DNA of 64,000 nucleotides from an uncultured Aquimarina sp. (GTDB lineage Bacteria; Bacteroidota; Bacteroidia; Flavobacteriales; Flavobacteriaceae): contig NZ_CANLOZ010000003.1 in NCBI RefSeq assembly GCF_947492965.1, forward strand, positions 310,001 to 374,000, in the 5' to 3' direction. The number at the start of each line of letters is the position of its first letter. Within the stretch, counting starts at the first letter, position 1. The position numbers and the translations under genes are program-made. The notes beneath the pieces were generated by a model. It saw nothing but the letters and a program-made list of their open reading frames with translations, was not told where the DNA came from and did not search any database. This document shows positions 54,196 to 62,407 of this stretch, piece after piece.

Positions 54196-55439
54196 TAAAA
54201 AAGATTTTAGTAGTTGTTTTGGTAGTAATTACCGGTGTATCTAATGCTCAAGAAGGAACATCGTCGCCCTATTCTTTTTATGGTGTAGGATTACAGAAGT
54301 TCAAGGGGACAGTGGAAAATAAATCGATGGGAGGATTGGGTATACTTGCAGATAGTATTCACTTAAATCTTCAGAATCCAGCATCTTATGGAGAGTTGAG
54401 GCTAACTACGTATACGTTAGGAGCTAATTATAATGGATTAAACCTAGATAATGCCGCAGGAGACGATTCTTACAAGGATAATGCATCTTTAGATTATCTA
54501 GCAATTGGAATCCCAGCAGGAAGATTTGGTTTTGGTTTTGGAGTACTTCCAGTAAGTTCGGTAGGATATCAAACAAACACTTTTAATAGTGATGGTTCTG
54601 AAAGTCAGTTTTTTGGAACCGGAGGCTTGAATAAAGTGTTCATAGCTGCAGGTTTTAAAGTTAACGAGAATTTAAGTGTTGGTTTAGATATTAATTATAA
54701 CTTTGGAAACATTGAGAATAAAGCTATTCTGAGACGTCCCGAGTTGCAATTTGATACCAGAGAGATTGATAATTCCGATCTTTCTGGAGTAAGTTTATCT
54801 TTTGGTTTAGTCTACAAGCGACTGCTTACCGAAAAACTGGAGTTAACAACATCTTTTGTATCTACTCCATCATTTAAGCTAGCTTCAGAAAATTCTATTG
54901 AGCTTGCTACGATACAGATATTAACTAATGGATCTGAATTGGTTGTGGAAAGACAGGACTTGGAAGTAGAAGATAGGGATCTTGATCTTCCAGCAGAATT
55001 GAAATTTGGCGCAGGAATAGGAGAGCCTAAAAAATGGTTTGTAGGGGCAGAGTATACTTATTTGGATGCTAAAGATTTTGATAATAGATCTTTTACTGCG
55101 GATAATGTGGTTTACGAAAATGCATCAAAATTTAGATTAGGAGGTTATTATATTCCAAAATATAACTCCCTTACTAGTTATCTGAACAGGATAGTTTACC
55201 GTACAGGATTGAGATATGAAGAGACTGGGTTGAATATTAATGGACAAGCGATTAATGAGTTTGGCATATCTTTTGGAGTAGGTCTACCAGTAGGAAACTT
55301 ATTCTCAAATGCTAATGTAGGTTTTGAGTTCGGTACACGCGGAACAACAGACGCTGGATTAGTGCGAGAAGAGTTCTTTAATCTATCATTAAGTTTATCA
55401 CTAAATGATAGATGGTTTAGAAAAGTGAAATTTAATTAA
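54192..55439 (+). CDS. Predicted outer membrane beta-barrel protein
   Basis: The 415-residue protein has a signal peptide (VVVLVVITGVSNAQ) and then repeated amphipathic strands with aromatic ends. SMGGLGILADSIHLNLQNPASYGEL is reminiscent of FadL/PorV-type proteins, and FNLSLSLSLNDRWFRKVKFN makes the C-terminal strands. The gene follows coaX in many Flavobacteriaceae, as I recall. Transport of a hydrophobic compound is plausible but not shown. A 16-nt gap leads to the TPR gene. Confidence 0.75.
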   Translation: MIKKILVVVLVVITGVSNAQEGTSSPYSFYGVGLQKFKGTVENKSMGGLGILADSIHLNLQNPASYGELRLTTYTLGANYNGLNLDNAAGDDSYKDNASLDYLAIGIPAGRFGFGFGVLPVSSVGYQTNTFNSDGSESQFFGTGGLNKVFIAAGFKVNENLSVGLDINYNFGNIENKAILRRPELQFDTREIDNSDLSGVSLSFGLVYKRLLTEKLELTTSFVSTPSFKLASENSIELATIQILTNGSELVVERQDLEVEDRDLDLPAELKFGAGIGEPKKWFVGAEYTYLDAKDFDNRSFTADNVVYENASKFRLGGYYIPKYNSLTSYLNRIVYRTGLRYEETGLNINGQAINEFGISFGVGLPVGNLFSNANVGFEFGTRGTTDAGLVREEFFNLSLSLSLNDRWFRKVKFN

Positions 55440-55455
55440 CTACAATTATACAGCT

Positions 55456-56826
55456 ATGAATACTAAAGTTTTATTTACGATAGCAGCAGGATTAGTTCTA
55501 GGTACTTCTAGTGTAAGTGCACAGGCTACAGACTGTGCAACTACGGCTTCTATAGCCTATGAGCATGCTAAAGTAAAAAATTGGGAGGCTGCAGAAGCAC
55601 CTTTATGGAAAGTAAGAAAAGAATGCCCTACGCACAGTGTTGCTACTTTCCAATTCGGAAAAAAATTGTTAGAAGCAAAATATAAAAAGGCAACTGGTGC
55701 TGATAAAACAGCTATTGCAAATGAAATGATTGCTTTGTGGAAAGAGCGTCAACAATATTTTCCAGCAAAAGTGGAATTAGGAGATATGCATTCTGATATT
55801 GGTCAGATCATGTATGATAATAATATTGGTACTAAGGAAAGTCAGTTTGCCGAGTTCAATAAAGCTTGGACAGAGGATAAAAAGAACTTTTCTAGTCCTA
55901 AAAAGGTGTATACCTACTTTTATTTATTAGTAGAGCTTCAGGCTGCTGGAAAGAAAGAACTTCAGGATGTGTTCGATTTATATGATGATGTAATCGAAAA
56001 AATTGAGGATGAAGAAAGTAATAAAGCGAAAATAGTTTCTGAATTAACGGAAAAAGAAGAATCTGGAGCTGCTCTTTCTAGTAAAGAAAAGAAAAGATTA
56101 AAAACGTACGATAAAATCCTTAATAATTACAGTAAGGTTAAAGCAGGAGTTAATCAGAAGCTTGGAGAACTTGCAGATTGTAAAAACTTGATTCCCTTAT
56201 ATAATGGACAATTTGATAGTAAGAAAAATGATATTAACTGGTTAAAAAGTGCTGCAAGCAGAATGTCTGCAAAAGAATGTACTGATGATCCATTGTTTTT
56301 CAAAATGGTGGAAGCATTACACAAAGCAGATCCATCTGCTAAGTCAGCGCTTTACCTAGGAATACTTGCGCTTAAGGATAAAAATACTTCTAAAGCGTTA
56401 GAATATTATAATCAGTCTGCTCAGTTAGAAACCAAAGCAAGTGATAAAGCAAAAGTATATTACAAGATTGCTGAGGTGTACAGAAAAAAAGGTAGCTACA
56501 GTAAAGCGAGAGCTAATTATAAAAAAGCACTAGCTAACAAGCCTTCTTTAGGACAAGCGTATTTAAAAATAGCTAATATGATTGCGAAGAGTGCTAATGA
56601 TTGTGGTACTGATGTGTTTAGCAAAAGAGCGGTATATTGGTTAGCTGAGAGATATGCTTTAAAAGCAGGAAAAGTTGATGCTAGTTTAAAGAAAACTGCT
56701 GCTGGAACTGCAGCAAATTATAGAGCAAAAGCACCTTCCAAAACGGATATCTTTAATAATCCAGAGATTAAGTCCGTAAAGATTGGATGTTGGATCGGAG
56801 AAACGGTTAAGGTACCGAAACTATAA
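55456..56826 (+). CDS. Secreted TPR repeat protein
   Basis: The 456-residue protein has a signal peptide to AQA at about residue 25. TPR-like units occur at both ends: SIAYEHAKVKNWEAAEAPLWKVRKECP near the start, and KVYYKIAEVYRKKGSYSKARANYKKALANKPSLGQAYLKIANMI at about 340-385. The middle part is helical and Lys/Glu-rich. Several cysteines (CATT, CKNL, CTDD, CGTD, GCWIG) are spaced as for disulfides. It probably acts as a periplasmic or outer-membrane scaffold. It overlaps lptC by 1 nt (TAATG). Confidence 0.8.
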   Translation: MNTKVLFTIAAGLVLGTSSVSAQATDCATTASIAYEHAKVKNWEAAEAPLWKVRKECPTHSVATFQFGKKLLEAKYKKATGADKTAIANEMIALWKERQQYFPAKVELGDMHSDIGQIMYDNNIGTKESQFAEFNKAWTEDKKNFSSPKKVYTYFYLLVELQAAGKKELQDVFDLYDDVIEKIEDEESNKAKIVSELTEKEESGAALSSKEKKRLKTYDKILNNYSKVKAGVNQKLGELADCKNLIPLYNGQFDSKKNDINWLKSAASRMSAKECTDDPLFFKMVEALHKADPSAKSALYLGILALKDKNTSKALEYYNQSAQLETKASDKAKVYYKIAEVYRKKGSYSKARANYKKALANKPSLGQAYLKIANMIAKSANDCGTDVFSKRAVYWLAERYALKAGKVDASLKKTAAGTAANYRAKAPSKTDIFNNPEIKSVKIGCWIGETVKVPKL

Positions 56827-57383
56827 TGCAAAAGAGAATTTTATATATATTAGGAAACCTTGTCACAGCTTTTGCTGTGACATTGTTTTTTTCATGTCAA
56901 TCTAAAACGTCCCAAACGAATTCATATCGTATTGATGATGATGCACCTATAGCAGAGGCTTTTGAGGTTAATCTTAAATATACCGATTCTGGTAGGCTTA
57001 CAGCAGTTCTTAGAACTCCAAAAATAAAAGATTACACAAATAAAGGTTTTGGATATCGTGAGTTTCCAGAAGGTATTGTTTTAGATATTATTGATAAGGA
57101 TGGGAAAGTAAGTGTGGTAACATCAGATTATGCTATTTCTTATGTAGAAACAGGACTTATCGATATGCGAGGAAATGTAGATATCAAAACAGCAGATAGT
57201 ACACATCTTATGGCTAAACAGCTATATTGGGATCAAAGCATCAACTGGGTTTTTACAGATCAGCCTTATAAAAGTATACTCCCAGATGGTAATGTCAATG
57301 AAGCAGATGGTTTTGATGCTAATCAGGATTTTACTATATTGAATTCTCGCATTAATGAAGGAATAATGTTCATCGAAGAGTAA
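56826..57383 (+). CDS. lptC: LPS export periplasmic protein LptC
   Basis: The 185-residue protein has a lipoprotein-like N-terminus (FAVTLFFSC, Cys24). The LptC/OstA-type beta-jellyroll has LRTPKIKDYTNKGFGYREFPEGIVLDIIDKDGKVSVVTSDYAISY and MRGNVDIKTADSTHLMAKQLYWDQ. It links the LptB2FG extractor to LptA in moving LPS from inner to outer membrane. In Bacteroidota LptC is often lipidated. A strong hairpin with a T-run lies inside the codons of its signal peptide. Confidence 0.85.
   Translation: MQKRILYILGNLVTAFAVTLFFSCQSKTSQTNSYRIDDDAPIAEAFEVNLKYTDSGRLTAVLRTPKIKDYTNKGFGYREFPEGIVLDIIDKDGKVSVVTSDYAISYVETGLIDMRGNVDIKTADSTHLMAKQLYWDQSINWVFTDQPYKSILPDGNVNEADGFDANQDFTILNSRINEGIMFIEE
56861..56892 (+). 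terminator. Terminator-like hairpin inside the lptC signal-peptide codons
   Basis: TGTCACAGC (56861-56869) and GCTGTGACA (56874-56882) form a perfect 9-bp stem with a TTTT loop. TTG and seven T's follow (56883-56892). It has the full form of an intrinsic terminator but lies 35 nt into lptC. Confidence 0.5.
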
Positions 57384-57593
57384 ATGAATATGATGAAAAT
57401 TTTTAGATTTTTTGAATTTGCTTATCTAGCTATTACTTGTTTTTTTCTATATCAAGCATATGAGGAATGGGGACAACAAGATAGTAGAAGTATTTTGTAT
57501 CTCTGTTTCGCTGGAGTAGCTGTTTTTATGTTCTTCTTTAAGAGAAATTTCCGTAAAAGAATTGATGCCAATAGTAACCAGGATAACAAATAA
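57384..57593 (+). CDS. Small two-helix membrane protein
   Basis: The 69-residue protein has two TM helices (FEFAYLAITCFFLYQAY; ILYLCFAGVAVFMFFF) with a basic end (KRNFRKRIDANSNQDNK). The ATG directly follows the lptC stop, and its stop overlaps the next start (TAATG). It looks like a conserved flavobacterial hypothetical; no function is known to me. Its place in the operon supports a real gene. Confidence 0.75.
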   Translation: MNMMKIFRFFEFAYLAITCFFLYQAYEEWGQQDSRSILYLCFAGVAVFMFFFKRNFRKRIDANSNQDNK

Positions 57594-58861
57594 TGGAGCT
57601 ACAAATTGTTGTAATTGTACTTTCTATTATTCTCTCTGCCTTTTTTTCTGGGATGGAGATTGCTTATGTGTCTTCGAATAAGATTCATATCGAGATAGAA
57701 AAAAAACAAGATGGTTTTCTTGCTACGATTTTATCTCGATTAACAAAAAAACCTTCCAAATTTATTGCTACCATGTTAGTGGGTAATAACATTGCACTGG
57801 TAGTTTATGGATTCTACATGGGAGAGCTGTTAATGGGATTCATAAAAGGGTATTATCCGGATTTGGCAGCAAGTGTTAATTTATTGCTACAGACAATTAT
57901 ATCTACTTTTGTAATATTAGTCACGGCAGAGTTTTTACCAAAGGTGTTTTTTCAGATCTATGCCAATACCTTATTAAAGGTGTTTGCTGTGCCGGCCTAT
58001 TTTTTTTATGTAATCTTTTGGTTTATTTCCTCTTTTGTTATTTGGATTTCTGACTTTGTTTTAAAAAAGTTCTTGAAAACTGACGGTGATGAGGTACAAC
58101 TTGCTTTTACCAAAACTGAGCTTGGAGATTATATTACAGAGCAAATGGAAACTGTAGAGGAACATGATGAAATAGATAGTGAAATTCAAATTTTTCAAAA
58201 TGCGCTCGATTTTTCAGATGTAAAGTCCAGAGAGGTAATGATTCCTAGAACCGAGATCATTGCAATAGAGAAGTCAAGACCATTAGAAGAAGTAACCCAG
58301 CTGTTCATTGATACGGGATTGTCTAAGATATTGGTGTATAATAATACTATTGATGATATCATAGGGTATATGCATTCATTTGAACTGTTTAAAAAGCCGA
58401 AGTCAATCAGATCTATTTTACTTCCTGTAGTATTTGTACCTGAAACCATGTACGTAAAGGATGTTTTAAATTTGCTTACTAAAAAACACAAGAGTGTAGC
58501 TGTAGTTATAGATGAATATGGAGGTACTAGTGGGATTATTACGGTAGAAGATATCGTAGAAGAACTTTTTGGAGAAATAGAGGATGAGCACGATTCTGTG
58601 GATTTGATAGAAGATAAATTGGCAGAAAATCATTATCGTTTCTCGGCTAGAATGGAAGTAGATTATATCAATGAAACCTATAAACTAAATCTACCTGAAA
58701 GTGAATATTATGAAACCTTAGGTGGAATGATTGTAAATCATACAGAAGAAATTCCAGAGCAAGGTGATGTTGTGAATATCGACTCGGTAACGGTAAATAT
58801 TATAGAAACTTCTAATACCAAAATAGAAATCGTAGAATTAAAGCTTAAGGAAGAAGACTGA
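57593..58861 (+). CDS. CNNM/CorC family transporter-associated protein (hemolysin family)
   Basis: The 422-residue protein has the DUF21/CNNM membrane domain (about 1-190: SIILSAFFSGMEIAYVSSNKI, FIATMLVGNNIALVVYG, LVTAEFLPKVFFQIYANTLL). A CBS pair follows (about 205-330: REVMIPRTEIIAIE, VAVVIDEYGGTSGIITVEDIVEELFGEIEDEHD) and a CorC_HlyC C-terminal domain. Family members move or regulate Mg2+ (and Co2+) across the inner membrane; the old hemolysin name is misleading. It is the last gene of the coaX run. Confidence 0.9.
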   Translation: MELQIVVIVLSIILSAFFSGMEIAYVSSNKIHIEIEKKQDGFLATILSRLTKKPSKFIATMLVGNNIALVVYGFYMGELLMGFIKGYYPDLAASVNLLLQTIISTFVILVTAEFLPKVFFQIYANTLLKVFAVPAYFFYVIFWFISSFVIWISDFVLKKFLKTDGDEVQLAFTKTELGDYITEQMETVEEHDEIDSEIQIFQNALDFSDVKSREVMIPRTEIIAIEKSRPLEEVTQLFIDTGLSKILVYNNTIDDIIGYMHSFELFKKPKSIRSILLPVVFVPETMYVKDVLNLLTKKHKSVAVVIDEYGGTSGIITVEDIVEELFGEIEDEHDSVDLIEDKLAENHYRFSARMEVDYINETYKLNLPESEYYETLGGMIVNHTEEIPEQGDVVNIDSVTVNIIETSNTKIEIVELKLKEED

Positions 58862-59141
58862 TTTCTATAAAACAAAATTCCTCTGGTGTAAAAATCACAT
58901 AACTTTTCTTTTTTTTATTAAGAAAGCTTGTTCCAGTTGATGACTCCTTTTTTATTCGTTATGTGTTTTAAAATCAGTTAATTGAACTATGTTTTTTGTG
59001 GGATTAATCTGTAATTTTTTACGGTAAAATTTCATGAAAAATAAAATGTAAAAAAAGTTGTAAAGACTTTCTGTCTTTAATTGGTAATATTCTAAGAAAA
59101 TGGTATTTTCGCCCACTATATTTCAATAAATTAAACTTAAA

Positions 59142-61214
59142 ATGGCAGTTTTAAATAAAATCAGACAACGTTCCGTTTTCTTAATTGTGATTATCGCATT
59201 AGCGCTTTTCTCATTTGTATTGGCGGATTTGATTCGAAATGGAGGAGCTATTTCTCAAAAAGCAGCAAATACTATTGCTACTATAAATGGGAAAGAAATT
59301 GATAGAACTGATTTTGCACAGAAGGTAGAAGCAGCTTCTAGAAATTTTGGTGGTGGATCTAACCTACAAACTGTAAACTATGTTTGGAATCAAGAAGTAA
59401 GACAAATAGTTTTTGATGGTCAGTTCGAAGAGCTTGGTATTAGAGCTGGTGCTGATGAAGTAAATCAGTTATTAGAAGAAGGATTAGCTAATAACCCTAC
59501 CTTTCAAAACGAAGCAGGAGTTTTTGATAAAGCAAAAATGCAAGAATATGTGGCAAGTATTAAAGCCAATCCTGTAGCATACCAACAATGGATTGATTAT
59601 AAGAGATCTTTAGGAAAAGGAGCTTTAGAGCAAACATACCTTAATATGATTAAGGCTGGAGTAGGAGCTACTCTTAAAGAAGGTGAGTTGGCATACAAAA
59701 TGGAAAATGATGTAGTGGATATTAAATATGTTCAATTGCCTTTTACAAGTATTCCTGATACAGACGTAACAGTATCTGATGCAGAAATTCAATCGTATAT
59801 AGATAAGCATCCTGATTTATATCAGGCAGAAGCGTCTAGAAATATGAGATATGTGTTCTTTAAAGAAGAACCTAGTAAAGAAGACGAAGAGCGTTTAACT
59901 GCTGAAGTGGCAGAACAAGTGGAAGCACTTAAGAAAGCAGAAAATATTGAAGAATTTATCAATGTTGATCAAAGTTCTGCTTTAAAATATGATGATCGTT
60001 TCCTGTTTAAAAAAGACTTACCTACTTCAGTTGCTGATACGTTATATAACGTACCAGTTGGAGAAGTTTATGGACCATATAAGGATGGGAAGTATATTAA
60101 AATATCTAAAGTAATTGCGAATAAACAATTACACGATTCATTAAAAGCAAGTCATATCCTAGTTTCTTGGAAAGGTTTAGGTACTGCAGGAGATACAGAG
60201 CGTACTAAAGAAGAAGCAAAAACATTGGCAGATAGCTTACTTGCTGTAGTTAAAACGGATAAGGCTAAATTTGAAACACTTGCAAAAGATTTTTCTGCAG
60301 ATAATTCTAATAAGGATAAAGGAGGAGACCTAGGATATTTTGCTCCTGGTAGAATGGTTCCAGCATTTAACGATTATATCGTTGATAACAATGTTGGTGA
60401 TATGGGAGTTGTAGAAACACAGTTTGGATATCATATCATTAATATCGAAGACAAGAAAAATGAGCAAAAGGCTGTAAAAGTTGGAACGATTGCTAGAGAA
60501 ATAGAAGCAAGTGAGAAAACGATTAATGATATATTTACCGAAACTACAAAGTTTCAGATAGCTACTAAGGATGGAGACTTCGCTGAGAAGGCAAAAGAAA
60601 GTGAGTATAACGTTCGTCCTGTAAACAAGATTAGTGAATTAGCAGAAAATATTGCTGGACTTGGAGCTCAAAGATCAATTGTGCAATGGGCTTTTAATGA
60701 AGAGACAAAGGTAGGAGATGTAAAACGTTTTGATGTAACTGATGGATATGCGGTTGTGCAGTTGACTGGAAAAGCATCTAAAGGACTTCAAAAGGTAGAA
60801 GATGCAAGTGCTACTGTTAAGCCAATACTTATCAAAGAGAAGAAAGCGGAAATGTTGAAGAATAAAATTTCTGGCACAAGTTTAGATGAAATCGCTAAGA
60901 GTCAATCACAAGTTGTTAAAACAGCTTCTGCACTTAATATGAAGACTCCAACAATTAGTGGTGCTGGAACAGAACCTAAAGTAGTAGGAGCAGCTTTCGC
61001 TTTAGAAAGTGGTCAAATTTCTGAACCAGTTGTTGGTAATAATGGAGTATACGTTGTAGAAGTTACTAAGAAAACACCTGCTAGTGGTTTAGATACGTAT
61101 ATGAGTTATGCTGCCCAAGAATCTAAAACACAAGCAAACGCTGTTAATACAAGAGTTTTTAATGCGTTGAAAGAAGCAGCAGATATCGAAGATAAAAGAG
61201 CAAACTTCTACTAG
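59142..61214 (+). CDS. PpiD-like membrane-anchored peptidyl-prolyl isomerase
   Basis: The 690-residue protein has an N-terminal TM anchor (SVFLIVIIALALFSFVLADLI) and a SurA-N-like chaperone region (about 40-210). A parvulin domain lies at about 335-450 (LKASHILVSWKG, FETLAKDFSADNSNKDKGGDLGYFAPGRMVPAFNDYI, VETQFGYHIINI), with a second, degenerate parvulin-like part near the end (VVGAAFALESGQISEPVVGNNGVYVVEV). It assists folding of exported and outer membrane proteins. A possible promoter, TTG/20 nt/TATTTTCG at 59110-59117, lies shortly before the ATG. A bidirectional terminator follows. Confidence 0.88.
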   Translation: MAVLNKIRQRSVFLIVIIALALFSFVLADLIRNGGAISQKAANTIATINGKEIDRTDFAQKVEAASRNFGGGSNLQTVNYVWNQEVRQIVFDGQFEELGIRAGADEVNQLLEEGLANNPTFQNEAGVFDKAKMQEYVASIKANPVAYQQWIDYKRSLGKGALEQTYLNMIKAGVGATLKEGELAYKMENDVVDIKYVQLPFTSIPDTDVTVSDAEIQSYIDKHPDLYQAEASRNMRYVFFKEEPSKEDEERLTAEVAEQVEALKKAENIEEFINVDQSSALKYDDRFLFKKDLPTSVADTLYNVPVGEVYGPYKDGKYIKISKVIANKQLHDSLKASHILVSWKGLGTAGDTERTKEEAKTLADSLLAVVKTDKAKFETLAKDFSADNSNKDKGGDLGYFAPGRMVPAFNDYIVDNNVGDMGVVETQFGYHIINIEDKKNEQKAVKVGTIAREIEASEKTINDIFTETTKFQIATKDGDFAEKAKESEYNVRPVNKISELAENIAGLGAQRSIVQWAFNEETKVGDVKRFDVTDGYAVVQLTGKASKGLQKVEDASATVKPILIKEKKAEMLKNKISGTSLDEIAKSQSQVVKTASALNMKTPTISGAGTEPKVVGAAFALESGQISEPVVGNNGVYVVEVTKKTPASGLDTYMSYAAQESKTQANAVNTRVFNALKEAADIEDKRANFY

Positions 61215-61235
61215 TAGAAGTATCTAACAGATAAT

Positions 61236-61268
61236 AAAAAATCCTGAAGCATGCTTCAGGATTTTTTT
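61236..61268. terminator. Bidirectional terminator between ppiD-like gene and galE
   Basis: A perfect 32-bp palindrome (61236-61267; GC-bearing half TCCTGAAGCA) has A's on one side and T's on the other, so it can stop transcription from both strands. Confidence 0.9.
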
Positions 61269-61294
61269 GTTTATAAGATATAGAAAAAGGTATT

Positions 61295-62311
61295 TTATGC
61301 TCTAACCTTTTGTTCCCATTTCCAGGCAGATGATAATGCTTCATCTAAGCTGCTTTTTGCTTTCCAGCCTAACTCATTATTAGCTTTGTCAGTGTTCGCA
61401 TAAGCTGATGTAATATCGCCTTCTCTTCGGTCTACCACTTTATAATTTAGTTTTTGATCAGAAACCTTTTCAAAAGATTGTATCACCTCTAATACCGAAC
61501 TACCAGTTCCTGTCCCTACATTAAACACTTCATAATTAGAAACATTATTATTTTTAAGTAAACGCTGCAATGCTACTACGTGTGCTTTTGCAAGATCAAC
61601 AACATGGATATAATCTCTAATACAAGTACCATCTTCTGTAGGATAGTCATCACCAAAAACAGAAAGCTGCTCTCTGAGTCCAATAGCAGTTTGTGTAATA
61701 AATGGAACCAAATTTTGTGGAACACCTATGGGTAATTCTCCTATTTCTGCGGATGGATGGGCACCAATAGGATTAAAATAGCGCAAAGCAATAGCGTTTA
61801 GATTGGGTTGTACCTTGCAGGTATCTCTGATGATTTCTTCTCCTATTTGCTTGGTGTTACCATATGGTGATTCTGCTACTTTTACAGGTGCATTTTCGGT
61901 AATGGGAAGCTCATCAGCTTGTCCATATACAGTACATGAAGAACTAAAGATAAAACTAGTTTTGTCTTTTTTCTGTAATTCCTGAAGGATATATACAAGA
62001 ACATTAATATTGTTTTCGTAGTATAACAGAGGTTTTTCAACACTTTCTCCCACTGCTTTTGATGCCGCAAAATGGATAACTCCTTCAATATCATGATGAC
62101 GTTTAAAAAAGTCTTGGACTTTTTCTTTTTCTCTTAGATCAAAGTTTTCAAAAATTGGTTGTTTTCCAGTAATTGCTTCAATACCTTTTAAAACATCTGG
62201 AGAAGAATTAGAACAGTTGTCTATAATAACAACTTCATACCCTTCATTTTGTAGTTCTACCGCCGTATGCGATCCGATAAACCCTAATCCACCGGTTACT
62301 AATATTTTCAT
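61295..62311 (-). CDS. galE: UDP-glucose 4-epimerase
   Basis: The 338-residue protein is an extended SDR: MKILVTGGLGFIGSHTAVEL at the N-terminus, VIHFAASKAVGESVEKPLLYY, the Ser-x-Tyr-Lys-like active site at SSSCTVYG and SPYGNTKQIGEE (YxxxK with Tyr and Lys kept), ALRYFNPIGAHPSAEIGE, and EDGTCIRDYIHVVDLA. It interconverts UDP-glucose and UDP-galactose in the cytoplasm. The symporter lies upstream on the same strand with a 96-nt gap, so co-expression is possible. Confidence 0.95.
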   Translation of the reverse strand: MKILVTGGLGFIGSHTAVELQNEGYEVVIIDNCSNSSPDVLKGIEAITGKQPIFENFDLREKEKVQDFFKRHHDIEGVIHFAASKAVGESVEKPLLYYENNINVLVYILQELQKKDKTSFIFSSSCTVYGQADELPITENAPVKVAESPYGNTKQIGEEIIRDTCKVQPNLNAIALRYFNPIGAHPSAEIGELPIGVPQNLVPFITQTAIGLREQLSVFGDDYPTEDGTCIRDYIHVVDLAKAHVVALQRLLKNNNVSNYEVFNVGTGTGSSVLEVIQSFEKVSDQKLNYKVVDRREGDITSAYANTDKANNELGWKAKSSLDEALSSAWKWEQKVRA

Positions 62312-62407
62312 TTTTTTGTTTTCAAGAGTTTTTATTAGAACGAGTTGTAAAGTTAATACAATACACTTTATAACCGAAAGCAGATGACAAATAAGTTTAT
62401 GTAATGG

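Noticed and set aside
58890..58935. T-rich stretch after the CNNM gene as a terminator
   Set aside because: The possible stem (ACTTTTCTT with AAGAAAGCT) has mismatches and little GC; not supportable.
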